The position numbers and the translations under genes are program-made. Under the pieces are notes generated by a model. It saw only the letters and a program-made list of their open reading frames with translations. It searched no databases and was not told where the DNA came from. A DNA stretch of 64,000 bases, taken from positions 500,001 through 564,000 of the forward strand of contig JAODUO010000047.1 in NCBI GenBank assembly GCA_025642075.2. Reading direction: 5' to 3'. Every line of letters starts with the position of its first letter. Positions within the stretch are counted from its first letter, which is position 1. Of the stretch, positions 17,017 to 64,000 are shown piece by piece. Source of the DNA: Ridgeia piscesae (Eukaryota > Annelida > Polychaeta > Sabellida > Siboglinidae).

Positions 17017-17817
17017 CGCTGCGGGTGCTACGCTTAAGCCTAAATAAAAGGATAGACCACTGTAAGGCAAGTTTAAAATATAAAATGCGTTTATTACAGT
17101 TTAACTACTAAAATAATTAAAAAAATTCTTACTAAATCTTGGTCTCACTTCGTGACCACAATACCAAATACAATCGTCTTTAAACCCATACAAATCCACA
17201 TACAAGTTACTCCTGTACGACTACAAGATAACAATACACTTATACCGTCAATTATTACAAAATAGATTTAACAACTAAGCAGACCAAAACATCGTAAACA
17301 AACGACTACACCGACGACTGTAGATTACACGAATGACTACATCGACGAATGACTACGCCGACGAATGACTACACCGACAACCGGCCACAACCATGAATTC
17401 ATCAGGATTGGTCACTTGTCCATGCCACTAAGGGCTCGTTGACTGTAAACACTACATAATGAAGCATGATGAAGCTCAGAGGAATGATCCAAGCTCCAAA
17501 ATGTTCCTCCTTTTATAATAACAATTGGTGGCCGGCGTTGGGGCAATAGCTTCCTGCTATGTCATGGGTTTCTAAGAAGCACGAATAGGATGTGGGGGGG
17601 GGGGCCTGTGTTGTTTTGGGGTGACGGTGTGAATCTTCCCAGAAGTGATACCAGAATATGATGGCCTGTGTGTCATGTCCTAGGATCAGGATGTGGAAAA
17701 GGATTGCAGACGGTTGACTCACCAATTACCCAAACCTCAGATACAATTATACAACAATATCAATATGAAGTTAACATGATGTTCAAACTACTACAAATGT
17801 TCAGTGACCATGTCACA
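17015..17817 (-). mobile_element. LTR copy A (3' LTR of a Ty3/Gypsy-like element)
   Basis: About 803 bp closely matching LTR copy B at 19322-20085. On the minus strand it starts TGTGACATGG at 17817, immediately after a polypurine tract (AAAAGGGGGTGAA on the minus strand, 17818-17830), and ends at the AT tract at 17014. The position of the polypurine tract fixes the orientation of the element as minus. Relative to copy B it carries small insertions, including a G-run near 17596. Confidence 0.8.
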
Positions 17818-19054
17818 TTCACCCCCTTTTGCTAACATTCCCCAATGTTAAGCAAATACAAGTCACTTTGTTTAATCCCGGACGGACCGTGGCTCTCTGA
17901 AGAGGTTTCGGTGCTGTCCCGCTGTCTGCCGCGAGGATCGATCGCCATACGACAGCAATGTTCACGTGTGACTCGACTTCAACGGAAGCGTGTCATATTG
18001 TCACTCACTTCTTCGGCCGCATTGTCGTCATCATCACTGCTCGCTTGTTCGACTGCACTGTCATTGTCATCGTTGTCACCATCACTACCGCTGATAGTGC
18101 GTTCAGCCAGCAAGACAGCACCCTGTGTTGTCTTCGTGACATACCTCCACTGTAACCGTTTCGGTGTCATCTTCGGACGATTCTTCAAGTATACGCTCCG
18201 GTAGTTGGTCGACAGCTCGAATGTATACGCTTCCTATAGTACAATCTTTCTATTATGACAGAAGATCACGCGCCTTGCGATCGTAATATGTCTTCTTCGT
18301 CTTTCCATCAGCTTCAGGTCTCCTCGTGCCATGGGAAGCAAGCTCTGACAATCCATCTGCATTTGCATTACTTCGACCAGGGCGATACCTTATTTCGAAG
18401 TTGAATGGTGCCAGAAATGCCGCCATCGTTGCTCAAACCATTCATGATCCTAACGTATAAATATGATCCTTTGATAAACGTATTTACTACTACCAGATTT
18501 GCTGGCCATTATGTCACCAATGGTTCGACTATCTTGTACCCTTGCTATCATGACCTCTCGCTCTGACTTCAACCTATGAATAGGCCGGACCAGGATTGGG
18601 CAATAGCCGCAATCCTAGTGAAACTGATGTAATCTTCTGTTGACATGCGTGGCCCAGTGTCCATGCTCGTTAAGCAGGTGTTCCAACACTGACACCTGCT
18701 TAAGAACATTTGTTCCTAGAAGACCGTTCACTTTCTGGCTTGCCAATTCAGTAGTGTCTTTTACAATCAACACGCCTCTCGATCTTTGATACTGCAATGC
18801 CACAAACTTCCAATCTCGACATACCTCGTGTGTGGCTCATCAACCCCAAATTCCTCCCATTTTCGCTTTTTATTAAATAATTCTACATCTCCTCCACTAC
18901 CCGGCCCTCGGTAGTGGAGCTATTTAGATTGACGACTGTCGTCCGCGTCTCGCCTTGCTGTCGCCCTCTTCATGGGATATCAGGTAATCGGCCGCTTCTT
19001 TTTCTGCCAGCCACTGTACGCTGATCATGGCATGCGCATCCTCGACCCAATCGC

Positions 19055-19255
19055 TCACAGGATCGACTCCAGTCCCATAAAGTTCCTTAGCTTTCTTTCT
19101 CCCTGAACCACAACCGTCACTGGTCCAGCGGCAGCAGCTTCTTGTTTCTCCAACAAATCTTTCATTTGCTGCCGCATCGTCTCCAGCTCTTCCCGCATAT
19201 CTTCTACGTTAACGTCCTCCATACTCATTTCAACAGTGGCCAGTCGTCGTATCAA
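19055..19255 (-). pseudogene. Truncated gag-like open frame
   Basis: A 66-codon frame beginning a few dozen bases after the primer-binding-like site, as a retrotransposon gag would. The N-terminal half is acidic and probably coiled-coil (REELETMRQQMKDLLEKQE). It ends at a stop near 19055, but the next frame continues with gag-like sequence (DPVSDWVEDAHAM), so the stop is the product of a frameshift. It is not expected to make a functional protein. Confidence 0.6.
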
Positions 19256-19300
19256 TTACAATTTAAATTTTGTTGATAATTTTTAGAGTTAATGTGGTAT

Positions 19301-19317
19301 ATCCCACTTCTGACACC
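19301..19317 (-). other. Primer-binding-site-like sequence next to LTR copy B
   Basis: TGGTGTCAGAAGTGGGA on the minus strand, four bases from the LTR end (...GCGCCTACA). It begins with TGG, complementary to the CCA end of a tRNA. The matching tRNA was not identified. Confidence 0.6.
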
Positions 19318-19321
19318 AAAA

Positions 19322-20085
19322 TGTAGGCGCAGCAGGTGCTACGCTTAAGCCTAAATAAAAGGATAGACCACTGTAAGGCAAGTTTAAAATATAAAATGCG
19401 TTTATTACAGTTTAACTATTAAAATAATACAAAATGTTTCTTAATAAATCTTAGTCTCACTTCGTGACCACAATCGTCATTAAATCCATACAAATCCATA
19501 TACAAGTTACTCCTGTACGACTACAAGATAACAATACACTTATATAGTCAATTATTACAATATAGATTTAACAACTAAGCAGACCAAAACATCGTAAACA
19601 AACGACTACACCGACGACTGTAGATTACACGAATGATTATACCGACAACCGGCCACAACCATGAATAGATCAGGATTGGTCACTTGTCCATGCCACTAAG
19701 GGCTCGTTGACTGTAAAACACTACATAACGGCATCCATGATGAAGCTCAGAGGAATCATCCAAGCTCCAACATATTCCTCCTTTTATAATAACAATTGGT
19801 GGCCGGCGTTAGGGCAGTAGCTTCCTGCTATGTCATTGGTTTTTAAGAAGCATGAATAGGATGTGGGGGCCTGTGTTGTTTAGGGGTGACGGTGTGAATC
19901 TTCCCAGAAGTGATACCAGAATATGATGGCCTGTGTGTCGATCATGTTCTAGGATCAGGATGTGGAAAGGATTGCAGACGGTTGACTCACCAATTACCCA
20001 AACCTCAGATACAATTATACAACAATATCAATATGATGTTAACATGATGTTCAAATTACTACAAATGTTCAGTGACCATGTGATA
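19322..20085 (-). mobile_element. LTR copy B (shared central LTR)
   Basis: About 764 bp. On the minus strand it ends ...GCGCCTACA at 19322. Its start, aligned to copy A, is at 20085, where TGTGACATGG has mutated to a TATCACATGG form. A polypurine tract lies just outside at 20086-20098. It serves as 3' LTR for region B and 5' LTR for region A, the expected outcome of LTR-LTR recombination producing a tandem element. Confidence 0.8.
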
Positions 20086-20098
20086 TTCACCCCCTTTT

Positions 20099-21150
20099 GC
20101 CAATATTCCCCAATGTTAAGCAAATACAAGTCACTTTGTTTAATCCCGGACGGACCGTGGCTCTCTGAAGAGGTTTCGGTGTCTGCCGCGAGGATCGATC
20201 GCCATACGACAGGAATGTTCACGTGTGACTCGACTTCAACGGAAGTGTGTGATATTGTCACTCATTTCTTCGGCCGCATTGTGGTCATCTTCACTGCTCG
20301 CTTGTTCGACTGCACTGTCATTGTCATCGTTGTCACCTGCAAGACAGCATCCAGATGTTGTCTTCGTGACATACCTCCACTGTAACCGTTTCGGTGTCAT
20401 CTTCGGACGATTCTTCGATGTAGTTGGTCGACAGCTTGAAAGTATACGCTTCCTATAATACAATCTTTCTACATATGACAGAAGATCACGCGCCTTGCAA
20501 TCGTAATATATCTTCTTCGTCTTTCCGTCAGCTTCAGGTCTCCTCATGCCATGGGAAGCAAGCTCTGACAATCCATCTGCATTTTCATTACTTCGATCAG
20601 GGCGATACCTTATTTCGAAGTTGAATGGTGCCAGAAATGCCGCCCATCGTTGCTCAAACCATTCATGATCCTAACGTATAAATATGATCCTTTGATAAAC
20701 GTATTTACTACTACCAAATTTGCTGGCCATGGTGTCACCAATGGTTCGACTATCTTGTACCCTTGCTATCATGACCTCTCGCTCTGACTTCAACCTATGA
20801 ATTGGCCGGACCAGGATTGGGCAATAGCCGCAATCCTAGTGAAACTGATGTAATCTTCTGTTGACATGCGTGGTCCAGTGTCCATGCTAGTTAAGCATGT
20901 GTTCCAACACTGACACCTGCATAAGAACATTTGTTCCTAGAAGACCGTTCACTTTCTGGCTTGCCAATTCAGTAATGTCTTTTCCGATCAACACGCCTCT
21001 CGATCTTTGATACTGCAATGCCACAAACTTCCAATCTCGACATACCTCGTGTGTGGCTCCTCAATCCCAAATTCCTCCCGTTTTCGCTTTCAATGTTGGC
21101 GCAATTCCAACCAAGCGACGTTCAAGTTTTAATGTCCGGTTTTATAAAAT
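20099..21150 (-). mobile_element. Second internally deleted copy (region B) without gag
   Basis: Parallel to region A from the protease-proximal stretch (about 20850-21060) through the RNase H tail (YRPDRSNENADGLS near 20550-20620; here the upstream frame is intact, unlike copy A) to the polypurine tract. Above 21090 the gag part is missing and the element joins a truncated LTR. The shared RT/integrase deletion in A and B shows that the deletion predates the duplication. Confidence 0.7.
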
Positions 21151-21346
21151 AGAATATGATGGCCTGTGTGTCATGCCTCCGGGTTCTAGGATCTGGATGT
21201 GGAAAAGGAGTTGTAGGGGTAGTGTACCCCATGCGCAGACCGTTGACCCACCAATTATCCAAACCTCAAATACAATTATACAACAATATCAATATGATGT
21301 TAACATGATGTTCAAACTACTACAAATGTTCAGTGACCATGTCACA
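21151..21346 (-). mobile_element. Partial LTR copy C
   Basis: The 5' ~196 bp of a related LTR, starting TGTGACATGG at 21346 on the minus strand. It contains short segments absent from A and B (around 21180 and 21215), so it represents another sub-family or an older form. It breaks off near 21150 and is joined to about 60 bp of unrelated sequence and then region B. Confidence 0.65.
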
Positions 21347-21457
21347 TTTATACATACATATATAAACTTATATAAGATCTTCTGATGCCACCAGTTCAAT
21401 TATGCTGTTGATGTTTGTCTTTTAGATTACCAAAATATTGTTATATGTATTTCAGAT

Positions 21458-21684
<227 letters not shown>

Positions 21685-21779
21685 CATATTATAATATATA
21701 TATATATATATATTATATTATTTAAATATGATATACATACATACGTACATACGTACATACGTACATACATACATAGAAA

Positions 21780-22689
21780 TTGCATGTATATGTATATATA
21801 AATAATAAATTGGTCCCCCGTCCCCCCACTTTTAAAACCGGATCGACGCCCCTGGCCCTGGTCGACCGCGCAGTCTATGCGATGTTCAGAAAACATTGCT
21901 ACACAGTGTTGAATGTTGAACTAAATAAAATTCAAAATTTTTTACAGTTTTGAAATAAATTATGCCCCAACAGACCACGATGTATTGAAATGAACGATAA
22001 TATGAAATATAAAATAATAACCTGACACTCAGTCGCTGAACACGCATAAAGGTTCAAAACTAAAATAAATACGTTCATCATTGGCACAACTTCCTTCGTC
22101 TTTCAGTTGTCGTTAAAATACCGATTTATAACTCGCATTTACCACGCCAAAACGACTACGACTCCCCATTTTATAGGCGGTTAATGAATTCATAAGTTTA
22201 TGCATCAGTAGCATGTTTTGCGTGGCGAAGTGTTACGCCTAATATTTGCGACGCAATTCATCGTGACATTTCAGCCTAGCGTTATACTGATCTTTTCTAA
22301 TGAGATGCAACCTATTTATCTGATTTCTAACCAAGAAGTATCAATGAATCTCGATTGCAATTTTCAAGCCATTGACTCGCGGCAGCCGGTCTTACTCTTA
22401 GGCCCTATACTGAAACACCGATGTGCGAAGCCAGGAATGGCAGCAGGGAAATGCGACTGATCATTGATGTCTGCACAATGCAAGCAATGCCTCATTTACT
22501 CTTTAATTGACCTTCATCAAACAAACTCTTCATAGGTTTTAACACACGCTGGGACGTCTCGGAAATCAAGCACCAGTTATATAGTAGATCAGCGTGAAAT
22601 ATTATTGATGCCATGATGTCGGCCCGAGCGCAAAGCAAACAACGATTACACAATCAGAGATCGAGGGTAATTTAAAAAATGGTGCTAGA
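21780..22689. other. Non-coding, probable interior of decayed transposon
   Basis: No recognisable gene. It lies between the Gypsy-like remnants and the right hAT-like terminus, so it is likely inherited transposon interior. Open frames such as 22218-22460 show no resemblance to a transposase that I can recognise. Confidence 0.35.
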
Positions 22690-22860
22690 CTATAGTAACG
22701 CAAAATTTAGAAGTAAAAAAGTACTTCGTTACAAGTAAAAGTAATTCCCAAAAATGTACTTCGTTACTAGTAGATTTCAAAATAAACTACTTAAGTAATA
22801 TAACGAAGTAAAATTCCTGTAGGCCTAGGGCTAGGCATACTTCGTCATATCCCACCACTG
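22690..22860 (-). mobile_element. hAT-like transposon terminus (right end)
   Basis: Contains repeated AAGTACTTCGTTAC / CTACTTAAGTAA motifs and ends ...CCACCACTG, the inverse of the CAGTG start at 16789. Together these bracket the Gypsy-like cluster. No precise target duplication was found (left flank TATACCGG, right flank TTGTATAA). Confidence 0.45.
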
Positions 22861-23109
22861 TTGTATAAGTGGTGTATGTTGTTGAAATCAATTTAAAAAA
22901 AACATATCCCGTACTTAGGGAGTCATCTATCGCAGAAGGCCACCATTTATGCATAAATTCAACACCGTATATCATATGCTGTGGCCTGTGCCAGCACATC
23001 CTTCAGCGAACTTGAAACTGCGCAATCGAGTCTTCGATAAGCACAACCCCAAGCCCAGGAAAGATTACTCGTCGATGTCATCTGAAGACCCTGGCGAAAT
23101 TCCATCAAC

Positions 23110-23215
23110 GTTGCCTCAGAAAGATACCAACACAACTAGTATTGATCATGATGCAATGGTGACGCAGAACGTACTCCGGTGGTCTGGTCACTGTATCAGA
23201 ATGTCGGAACAACTC
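23110..23215 (+). pseudogene. Fragment of LINE reverse-transcriptase C-terminal region
   Basis: Encodes DHDAMVTQNVLRWSGHCIRM, resembling the conserved (L)RW(A/S)GHV.RM segment downstream of the reverse-transcriptase domain in Jockey/CR1-type LINE ORF2 proteins. Only this short segment is recognisable. It lies about 450 bp upstream of the malic enzyme start. Confidence 0.45.
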
Positions 23216-23666
23216 AATTGTAACCAGGTAACAACAACAATCTACCATAACGACAAACAGTGGCGCCACGCCACGGAGAGTAGACTTTAAAATCACAAAT
23301 TTATGTATCTGTATTGTTATTGTCTGCCATTCACACCGCTACTTTCGGATTGAAATGTTTGAATCAACATAGTAATCACCCGCAGTTGTGCAGTAGTTAT
23401 ATATACGCACACACAAAACAAAGCATAACTATTTATTGCCGATATATTTCTACTCTGGTGATTCGCGAAATTCCGCTAGATGCCGACATATACTTATCAA
23501 CGCGAAATTGAGGCTGCTCGCCAAGTGTCTGCTACGTCGTGAGATATTGTTGTGTTCGTGGGGTTGGGGTTTGCCGGGAACGTGGAACAACCAGCGACCG
23601 TAGCGGGCTTGCATATTTACGTGATGCCAGAGTAACAATTTAGTAAGAATTTTTACAACTGAAAAA

Positions 23667-37482
<13,816 letters not shown>

Positions 37483-40136
37483 TGCTGTGACTGTACTGTA
37501 ATGTGCTGCCACCTGTAAAACTAAAAAAACAGGAACAGCATTGCTTCTTTGTGTTCGCTGATTTCAAACCAGGAGACACCGGTGTGCAACTTGTAATGCT
37601 CAAAAAATATTCTGAAAAAGCTTTTAAAGATCCATAAAGAGATACACATGAAATAAATATATCACTAGGAGTTAGCATGGATTATGTGAGCATTATAAAG
37701 ATGGCAGAAATAAACAAATACATTTTACTGAACTTTGCTTTCTTTCTTTCTTGCATACAGTGCATTGCAGTTAACTGTGCAAGTCGACTATTGCTTAGGG
37801 GGCTTTGTAAATACACGTATAAACGAATTCAGCACAAAATTAGATGAGGATGGGTGGATGAATGGTCCATTTGGAATAACAAATTTAGATTTTTACTGAA
37901 CATTTCTCAGGATGGTTCTTTTTCAAATCAAGTTAAATTTTTTTAATAAGCCTCTACATGTAAACAGAGATATTGATTTTGCATATGAAAACTTTATTTT
38001 AATTTAGATGTAAATGTATTGCTCTTTGTGCACAGTTTGCATGATGTTTTGATTTTACATAATGTCTTGATCTAATAGGTGACCTGAATAGCCAGGTGAT
38101 ATTAGCCAAACTCAAATGTCAGACTTCACTATTAAAAAATGACCTTAATTCTGAGGTGGCTGTATTACAGGGGTGACAATAAGGCAAGGTTCAACTATAC
38201 ATCAAAATAAAAACGATCAGAAAATAAACAATCAATATGCGCTCTTCATTTTATATTCTGTTTGCCAAACAATGTTGATATGTACAAAGTTGACAACCAT
38301 AAATATGACATATCTCTAGCTAATTAACCTATTTTAATATCATAAATCGGTACTTTGAGGAATGCCTCCGTGGTTACATAACAACGATAAGTTATATTAG
38401 TTCTTTCTGTAAAGGAACCTGAAAATAGCATCATTTTATTAACCAGAAACAAATATGTAGCAAAGAAGTTATTTCTTGGTCCCATATCAGCAGACCACAG
38501 TTTATAAATTCTTAACTCTTCTTACACTCCCCCAAACAACCTGTCCATACACAAAATAAAATATCAACATAACATAATCTCCCTGCAAATCACACGTCTC
38601 CGTATACACATCCTCATAACATCCCACGTCATCACAATTATCTATATCACACTTCATTGCACCTCTAGTCAAATGTTTGTCGGCATTACTGACCAGCATG
38701 CTTAAGTAACATTACTGGAAAACAAGTAACAAATATTTATCAAATAGTAGTAACAAGCTTAATACGTGTCGTCAGTGGGTTGCTCCACATGAACTGAAAT
38801 AATTTTGTTTACCTACTAAAATGATCATGGTCACTAACATTTTGGCACATTTAAAGGCCCCATTAAATTTAGGTATTACATAATCAATCCAGCTGATTCG
38901 TGCAAAAATGACAACATTTGTTGAGTTCTATACACTGACCAGTGGCACGTGGGTGGTGGCCCCTTGCGGAATTAAATGATCTTATTGTGTAATATTCATT
39001 ATTGGTTCAAAAACCCTCTTATTTGATTTACTTATCAAAATAGCCACGACTGGTCCGATGCAAAACATCTGGATGCAAACAGAAGCATTCATTGGCAAAC
39101 AATTCATATAGCAACCAGGACAAAAGTAAAATTCCATGTTCGTTCAGGGGGACATCGTAAACCATCGTAAACCATAACAACTGGTTCTAGTTTAGTGACC
39201 AACTTCAAAACCATCAGACAAACTAAACTACATATTAACTGCATAGAAAATTACATATCAAGTCTGCATAAAATCTTTGCAGGTTTCAATGTGGCATTGT
39301 CACTGCCTATGTGTCCTCTAGGTGGCGCCACATCAAAGTTAATACCTTCATACTACAGGCGGCGCCACATGCCCAATATCAATGAAAACTAAATCGATGC
39401 TCATTGACAGAAACCTATTTGCATAATTGAAGTAATGTTAGAAGCAGACAGTCATGTTTTGAATATTTTCACATACGCTCGCATGATACCAATATGTTAT
39501 CATGGCGCCTTGTAAAATCTCGGGTAAAGAACAATCACATTTAGCATGCTGATAATGATGAAAATTTATATTGTCACATCTGTACAATCTAGACCTCTGT
39601 GTCAAACTAACGAGGACGGTAGGATCATGCATAAAGCTACTGCTTACAACTTGAACTCATTTTGTACATAGAATACTATCCACCCTGAGTAAGTATTCCG
39701 TGCGAAATCGTACTAATCCTTAACATCAAGTACAATGTCGCAGGGCCACATACTGCATCAACAACAGGGCAATCCACCCCCCTCCCCTGGCATAGGATGG
39801 ATGGCCCCCTACGCAGCACACGGCTGCGTGAAATCGTGTAAAATCCACATAAAATAACAGCGACATCAAAGCCGATGTCGAAATTCACCAATAACAAGGG
39901 TTAACTAAGTGGAAACAAGTCTGCACTGGTTCGATTGCACGTTGTAATTGATTCAATTACCCAGCATGCAGTTGATTAATGTTGGTCCTCGTAACATCCG
40001 CAGCAACAATCTACACGCAGTCACTCGTATCACGGTCAATACTCTGGGTCGTTCTCAGTTCAGTTCAGTTCATTTTTACATCTCATTTCAGTCCAATTTA
40101 TTCCTAGTGTTATGTGTTTCAGTGCCTTCCTGGGGT
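37483..40136. other. Convergent intergenic region between malic enzyme and citrate carrier
   Basis: 2.65 kb holding the 3' UTRs of both genes. Forward AATAAA at 37652-37657 and 37709-37714 for malic enzyme. On the minus strand AATAAA at 40097-40102, only ~35 nt after the citrate carrier stop; others further on are possible. No additional gene seen. Confidence 0.6.
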
Positions 40137-62240
<22,104 letters not shown>

Positions 62241-62402
62241 AGTTCAGGATGGTCGTTTGGTTGTCCCACTATTATAAACTAGCTGCACCTGAAGTATGCA
62301 TGAGCGTAACATGCACAGTGCACGAAACACTCACTCCTGCGCCGAGCTCCAACAGAAATGCCTTGACCGATGGCATCATTAAGTCATGTCACCTGACCCG
62401 TC

Positions 62403-62439
62403 GACGTCACTTCCCTTCAACCCAATTTTCTTAACCAAT
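62403..62439 (-). promoter_or_regulatory. Candidate promoter motifs between citrate carrier and tektin-1
   Basis: GACGTCAC (CRE-like, 62403-62410) and ACCAATCA (CCAAT box, around 62434-62441) lie 160-200 bp upstream of the citrate carrier ATG, in the CpG-richer interval. Both motifs are short and could be chance matches. Confidence 0.3.
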
Positions 62440-63444
62440 CAACGGAGTGCATTTATTGTAGTAACGGTTGTCAAGCGAGACGGAGGAAACAGAAAAGTCT
62501 GGCATCGGTGTTTCGTACAGAAATGTTGCATTTTTGCTGGCTATGATTGGCCTTGGACGTTAGTTTGCTAATAATAACAACCCAGTAAGTATATGTGTTT
62601 AAATGCTGCATCTCTACGGATACACGTCTTTATTTAATGTGGTAACTGGGAGGTTAAAATGCATGTTATGATGATCTGATCATCAACCGCCGTGTTGCAC
62701 GTATCAATCATTCAATGTACGAGGCCTTCAATGTATGCAACGCCAACAGGCAGAATTACTGCCACAGCAACGCCTACGATTGTTAGAGATTACATTCGTG
62801 AATCATTTGGAGGTTGAACCAGCTTGTAATTTGCCCTGTACGAAAGAATCCGTAAACCGATATCTATCACGTCCACACTGTTAGTGTTAATGGCCACATA
62901 TTTGCTGTCTGGATGAAGTCAGACATGATTAGATTAATTAACACAAGTGATAGACGTCACTGTCTGGGATTGTCTGTGTGAATGTATCACTGTCTGTTTT
63001 AATTTTATGACATCGCGTTACGATAGTGTAAATTTCTTCTAATGTACTCATTATCATTACTTAGACTATTAATGTATGTTTTTATCATTTTTAGTAGGTT
63101 TTATTGAACCATTAATTTTGGACATGTAATGTTTTTCCAAACAACTGTCACACAATTAGTAATTCCCTTTATGTTACCATAATCCAGCAAGACAACATGC
63201 CTTTGATGTCATGTTAACCTTATACATATATTTTATAATATACATTCACATGGTTTGATCGTGTCTCTCCAGGGCACCTTTACTAGCTTGGTAGGATTTT
63301 TATTATCAAAGTTCCACACCAATTTAAACAACCAAGTCCTCCATCTGATTATGAAACTTAGCACCTGATCTTTCATGAATGCACATGAATTTTTCATGTT
63401 TTTTTCTTTCAATGTAGTGACAATATCGTACCTCCAAGTCATAT

Positions 63445-63450
<6 letters not shown>

Positions 63451-63490
<40 letters not shown>
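63451..63490. repeat. (CA)n microsatellite
   Basis: 20 CA dinucleotides. Confidence 0.97.
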
Positions 63491-63495
<5 letters not shown>

Positions 63496-63833
63496 CGTCT
63501 GTTCCAATCGCCCACTGAGTCTTGTAACAAAACAATAAAAAAATATGAATCCTTCAGACTATGAGTGTACATCATTTGTACCTGTTGTAGACTGTGTGCA
63601 TGGCACTGTGAAAAAATATTCACACTGTAGGTATCAATGACAAACAGTCTACTAAGTCTTTTTAATGGGACAAAGTTTTATATAAACATAAAAACACTTA
63701 GTTTGTTTGATGCAGTTTTGATTCTCTGCTACGGCACAGACAGTTCTGCATATTTATTGCTGTTTACACTTCGTTCAGGTATCATTACAACTACTTCGTG
63801 TACTTTACATCCTGGCTACTATTCCAGGTAGGA

Positions 63834-64000
63834 ATGGCTAAGGTAATCCAGCCCCCACCCAAGTTCACACATCCAGAATGGCGTGTGTCGAATCAGTCGA
63901 AGTACGCAAATGCAGAGGCAGAACGGATTGCCGCAGAGCGACTGATTGCAGAGTCAGATCGTCTCGTGGATGAAACAGGCAGGACTACAGTCAGGACACA
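63834..64000 (+). CDS. TEKT1: Tektin-1, first coding exon (partial, runs off window)
   Basis: Encodes MAKVIQPPPKFTHPEWRVSN, QSKYANAEAERIAAERLIAE and SDRLVDETGRTTVRT, closely following vertebrate tektin-1 (MAKLLQPPPKF...EW...N...Y..A...R..SERLVAES.RLVDE). Tektins form coiled-coil filaments along axonemal doublet microtubules of cilia and flagella. The frame is open through the window end (55 codons seen). The ATG has A-rich context, and a candidate acceptor TTCCAG lies 6 bases upstream (63822-63827), suggesting a spliced 5' UTR. Codons past 64000 are not visible. Confidence 0.9.
   Translation, partial: MAKVIQPPPKFTHPEWRVSNQSKYANAEAERIAAERLIAESDRLVDETGRTTVRT

Larger units (their letters stand above)
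17831..19321 (-). mobile_element. Internally deleted Ty3/Gypsy-like element, internal region A (gag, protease-proximal, RNase H tail)
   Basis: Reading on the minus strand from LTR copy B: a primer-binding-site-like TGGTGTCAGAAGTGGGA (19301-19317); a gag-like frame with a Glu/Met-rich start at 19255, broken by a frameshift near 19060 and continuing with a DWVEDA-type motif; a region at about 18615-18803 with VNGLLGTNVL, typical of the stretch after the protease; then the end of the RNase H domain with YRPGRSNANADGLS near 18340-18410, out of frame with its upstream part because a base is missing near 18421. Reverse transcriptase core and integrase are absent. This is a dead deletion derivative; order and motifs match Ty3/Gypsy. 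The non-LTR part of copy B shares all but gag. Confidence 0.75.
62241..63827. other. Divergent intergenic region, citrate carrier to tektin-1
   Basis: 1.6 kb. A (CA)n microsatellite is at 63451-63490. A donor-like CCCA|GTAAGTAT at 62585 on the plus strand could end a non-coding first exon of tektin-1, which would then splice to the acceptor at 63826-63827. This is inference only. Confidence 0.45.

Overview
The window is eukaryotic nuclear DNA from an animal. Its genes are split by GT-AG introns, it is AT-rich, and it is crowded with micro- and minisatellites. The protein set (mitochondrial malic enzyme, SLC25A1 citrate carrier, tektin-1, and a copine-type vWA protein with an N-terminal membrane anchor), the sparse introns and the Ty3/Gypsy, LINE and hAT-like debris suggest a marine invertebrate, perhaps a lophotrochozoan such as a mollusc. 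The species cannot be fixed from the sequence alone.

Layout: 1-8.2 kb has no recognisable gene and holds a 3.1-kb array of a 25-bp repeat (3.72-6.81 kb) and a long (TG)n tract. At 8.26-8.91 kb a 71-bp repeat array carries ten copies of a splice-acceptor/exon-start module. It runs straight into a single-exon copine-like vWA gene (8.95-9.97 kb, +). 10-16.7 kb is non-coding, with a 35-bp repeat array. 16.8-22.9 kb is a nested transposon zone: hAT-like termini flank two internally deleted, tandemly arranged Ty3/Gypsy-type elements that share LTRs (all on the minus strand).

23.67-37.48 kb (+) is a complete 12-exon malic enzyme gene whose exons join without a frame break to 609 residues, with a mitochondrial presequence. 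Two of its introns hold minisatellites, and intron 10 consists almost entirely of one. 40.14-62.24 kb (-) is a complete 7-exon citrate carrier gene (331 residues). It converges tail-to-tail on malic enzyme. Its introns contain a 3.2-kb 30-bp pyrimidine-rich array and a ~935-bp foldback structure with an AT-only centre. At 63.83 kb the first coding exon of tektin-1 (+) begins and runs off the window, divergent from the citrate carrier.

Functional link: citrate carrier and malic enzyme act in the citrate-malate-pyruvate exchange that moves acetyl units and makes NADPH, so their adjacency is notable, though possibly accidental. The strongest unusual signal is repeated association of tandem repeats with 3' splice sites: the vWA exon, malic enzyme exon 11, and (weaker) citrate carrier exon 4. 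Many very long open frames in this window are translations of tandem repeats and are not genes.
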